The notes under the pieces: model-generated
Database searches by the model: none
What the model saw: the letters and a program-made list of their open reading frames with translations, nothing else
What the model was told of the DNA's origin: nothing
From: an uncultured Oscillospiraceae bacterium
GTDB lineage: Bacteria; Bacillota; Clostridia; Oscillospirales; Oscillospiraceae
Direction of reading: 5' to 3'
Length of the DNA: 6,546 nt
Assembly (NCBI GenBank): GCA_934675115.1
Contig: CAKUPH010000106.1
Span: 1 to 6,546 of the forward strand
Part shown: positions 6,309-6,546 of the stretch, piece by piece
How the letters are laid out: each line of letters begins with the position of its first letter
How positions within the stretch are numbered: the first letter of the stretch is position 1
Position numbers and translations under genes: made by a program

Positions 6309-6546
6309 TAGTGCTGCCGCACCCACAAGCAAACTTGCGACGCAGGCGCCGACCGTTGGCCCGGAAGTCTATAACGATCACCATTGGAGCGGCAGCGATA
6401 AATAGAGGTAACAAGTATCCTGTTATCCCGCGCCGGTTGATAGGACGCTGCACTTTTTAATTGCGCCCTCGCAAAAAATGGGTTCTTAGGGTGAAAACGC
6501 TATGAGCGAGAACGCGCCCTTTGCGTTCGAAGTCGAATCCGCGTTT
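6306..6546 (-). repeat. Right inverted arm of the HNH element (cut by the window end)
   Basis: The reverse complement of this segment matches the left arm (5255-5502). The best block is ATTGGAGCGGCAGCG (6383-6397), followed after one mismatch by TAAATAG; others are ACGCTGCAC (6445-6453), GGGTTCTTAGGG (6480-6491) and AGAACGCGCCC (6509-6519). Its outer tip repeats the nested palindrome, with CTTAGGGTGAAAACGC at 6485-6500 and the first six bases of the partner, GCGTTT, at 6541-6546. The remainder should lie just past the window. On the minus strand it contains an open frame of 65 codons (6453-6256, GTG start) that overlaps the HNH start by 8 nt, but comparison with the left arm gives no sign of selection on that frame, so I do not call it a gene. 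Confidence 0.78.

Noticed and set aside
5255..6546. Group I or group II intron carrying an HNH open frame
   Set aside because: The insert lies between genes rather than within one, there is no reverse transcriptase or maturase, and the flanks are inverted copies of each other rather than an intron core.

Overview
The window reads as a chromosomal segment of a high-GC, Gram-positive anaerobe of the Clostridia, most like the gut Oscillospiraceae (Flavonifractor, Lawsonibacter, Intestinimonas type). The grounds are a GC-rich, strongly codon-biased background, Gram-positive ribosome sites (AAGGAGG type), a YitT-family membrane protein, a LUD-domain protein and a clostridial-type topoisomerase IV subunit A. 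The genus is an inference. Every gene recognised lies on the minus strand, so the biological order runs from high to low coordinates.

Region 1 (about 5255-6546) is an accessory insert. An AT-rich gene for a 254-aa HNH endonuclease (5499-6263) sits almost edge to edge between two imperfect inverted arms of about 250 bp (5255-5502 and 6306 to beyond the window end). The arms are homologous to each other: a hand alignment of the inner 128 nt is gap-free with 93 matches. Each arm ends outward in a palindrome nested inside a larger palindrome, and the right-hand one is cut off by the window edge. This is the most unusual structure here.

Region 2 (5101-5254) is a gene-free leader between that insert and the topoisomerase gene. 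It is packed with short perfect hairpins.

Region 3 (148-5100) looks like one operon of four tightly spaced housekeeping-type genes: topoisomerase IV subunit A (parC-like, 747 aa), a YitT/DUF2179 membrane protein (291 aa), a LUD-domain protein (199 aa) and a lipoprotein (374 aa). Gaps are 32-39 bp and each gene has its own ribosome site. The lipoprotein ends in what looks like a transglutaminase-like domain that has lost all three catalytic residues. The ParE-like partner subunit, often found directly upstream of parC in relatives, is absent from at least the 1.4 kb upstream; the insert and hairpin leader occupy that space.

Region 4 (1-117) is a tRNA-Gly(GCC) gene with its own near-consensus sigma-70/sigma-A promoter, just downstream of the operon and in the same direction. 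The only gene-free stretch above 300 bases is 5101-5498, which holds the hairpin leader plus the left arm. The end, 6264-6546, holds the right arm and a possible promoter for the HNH gene.
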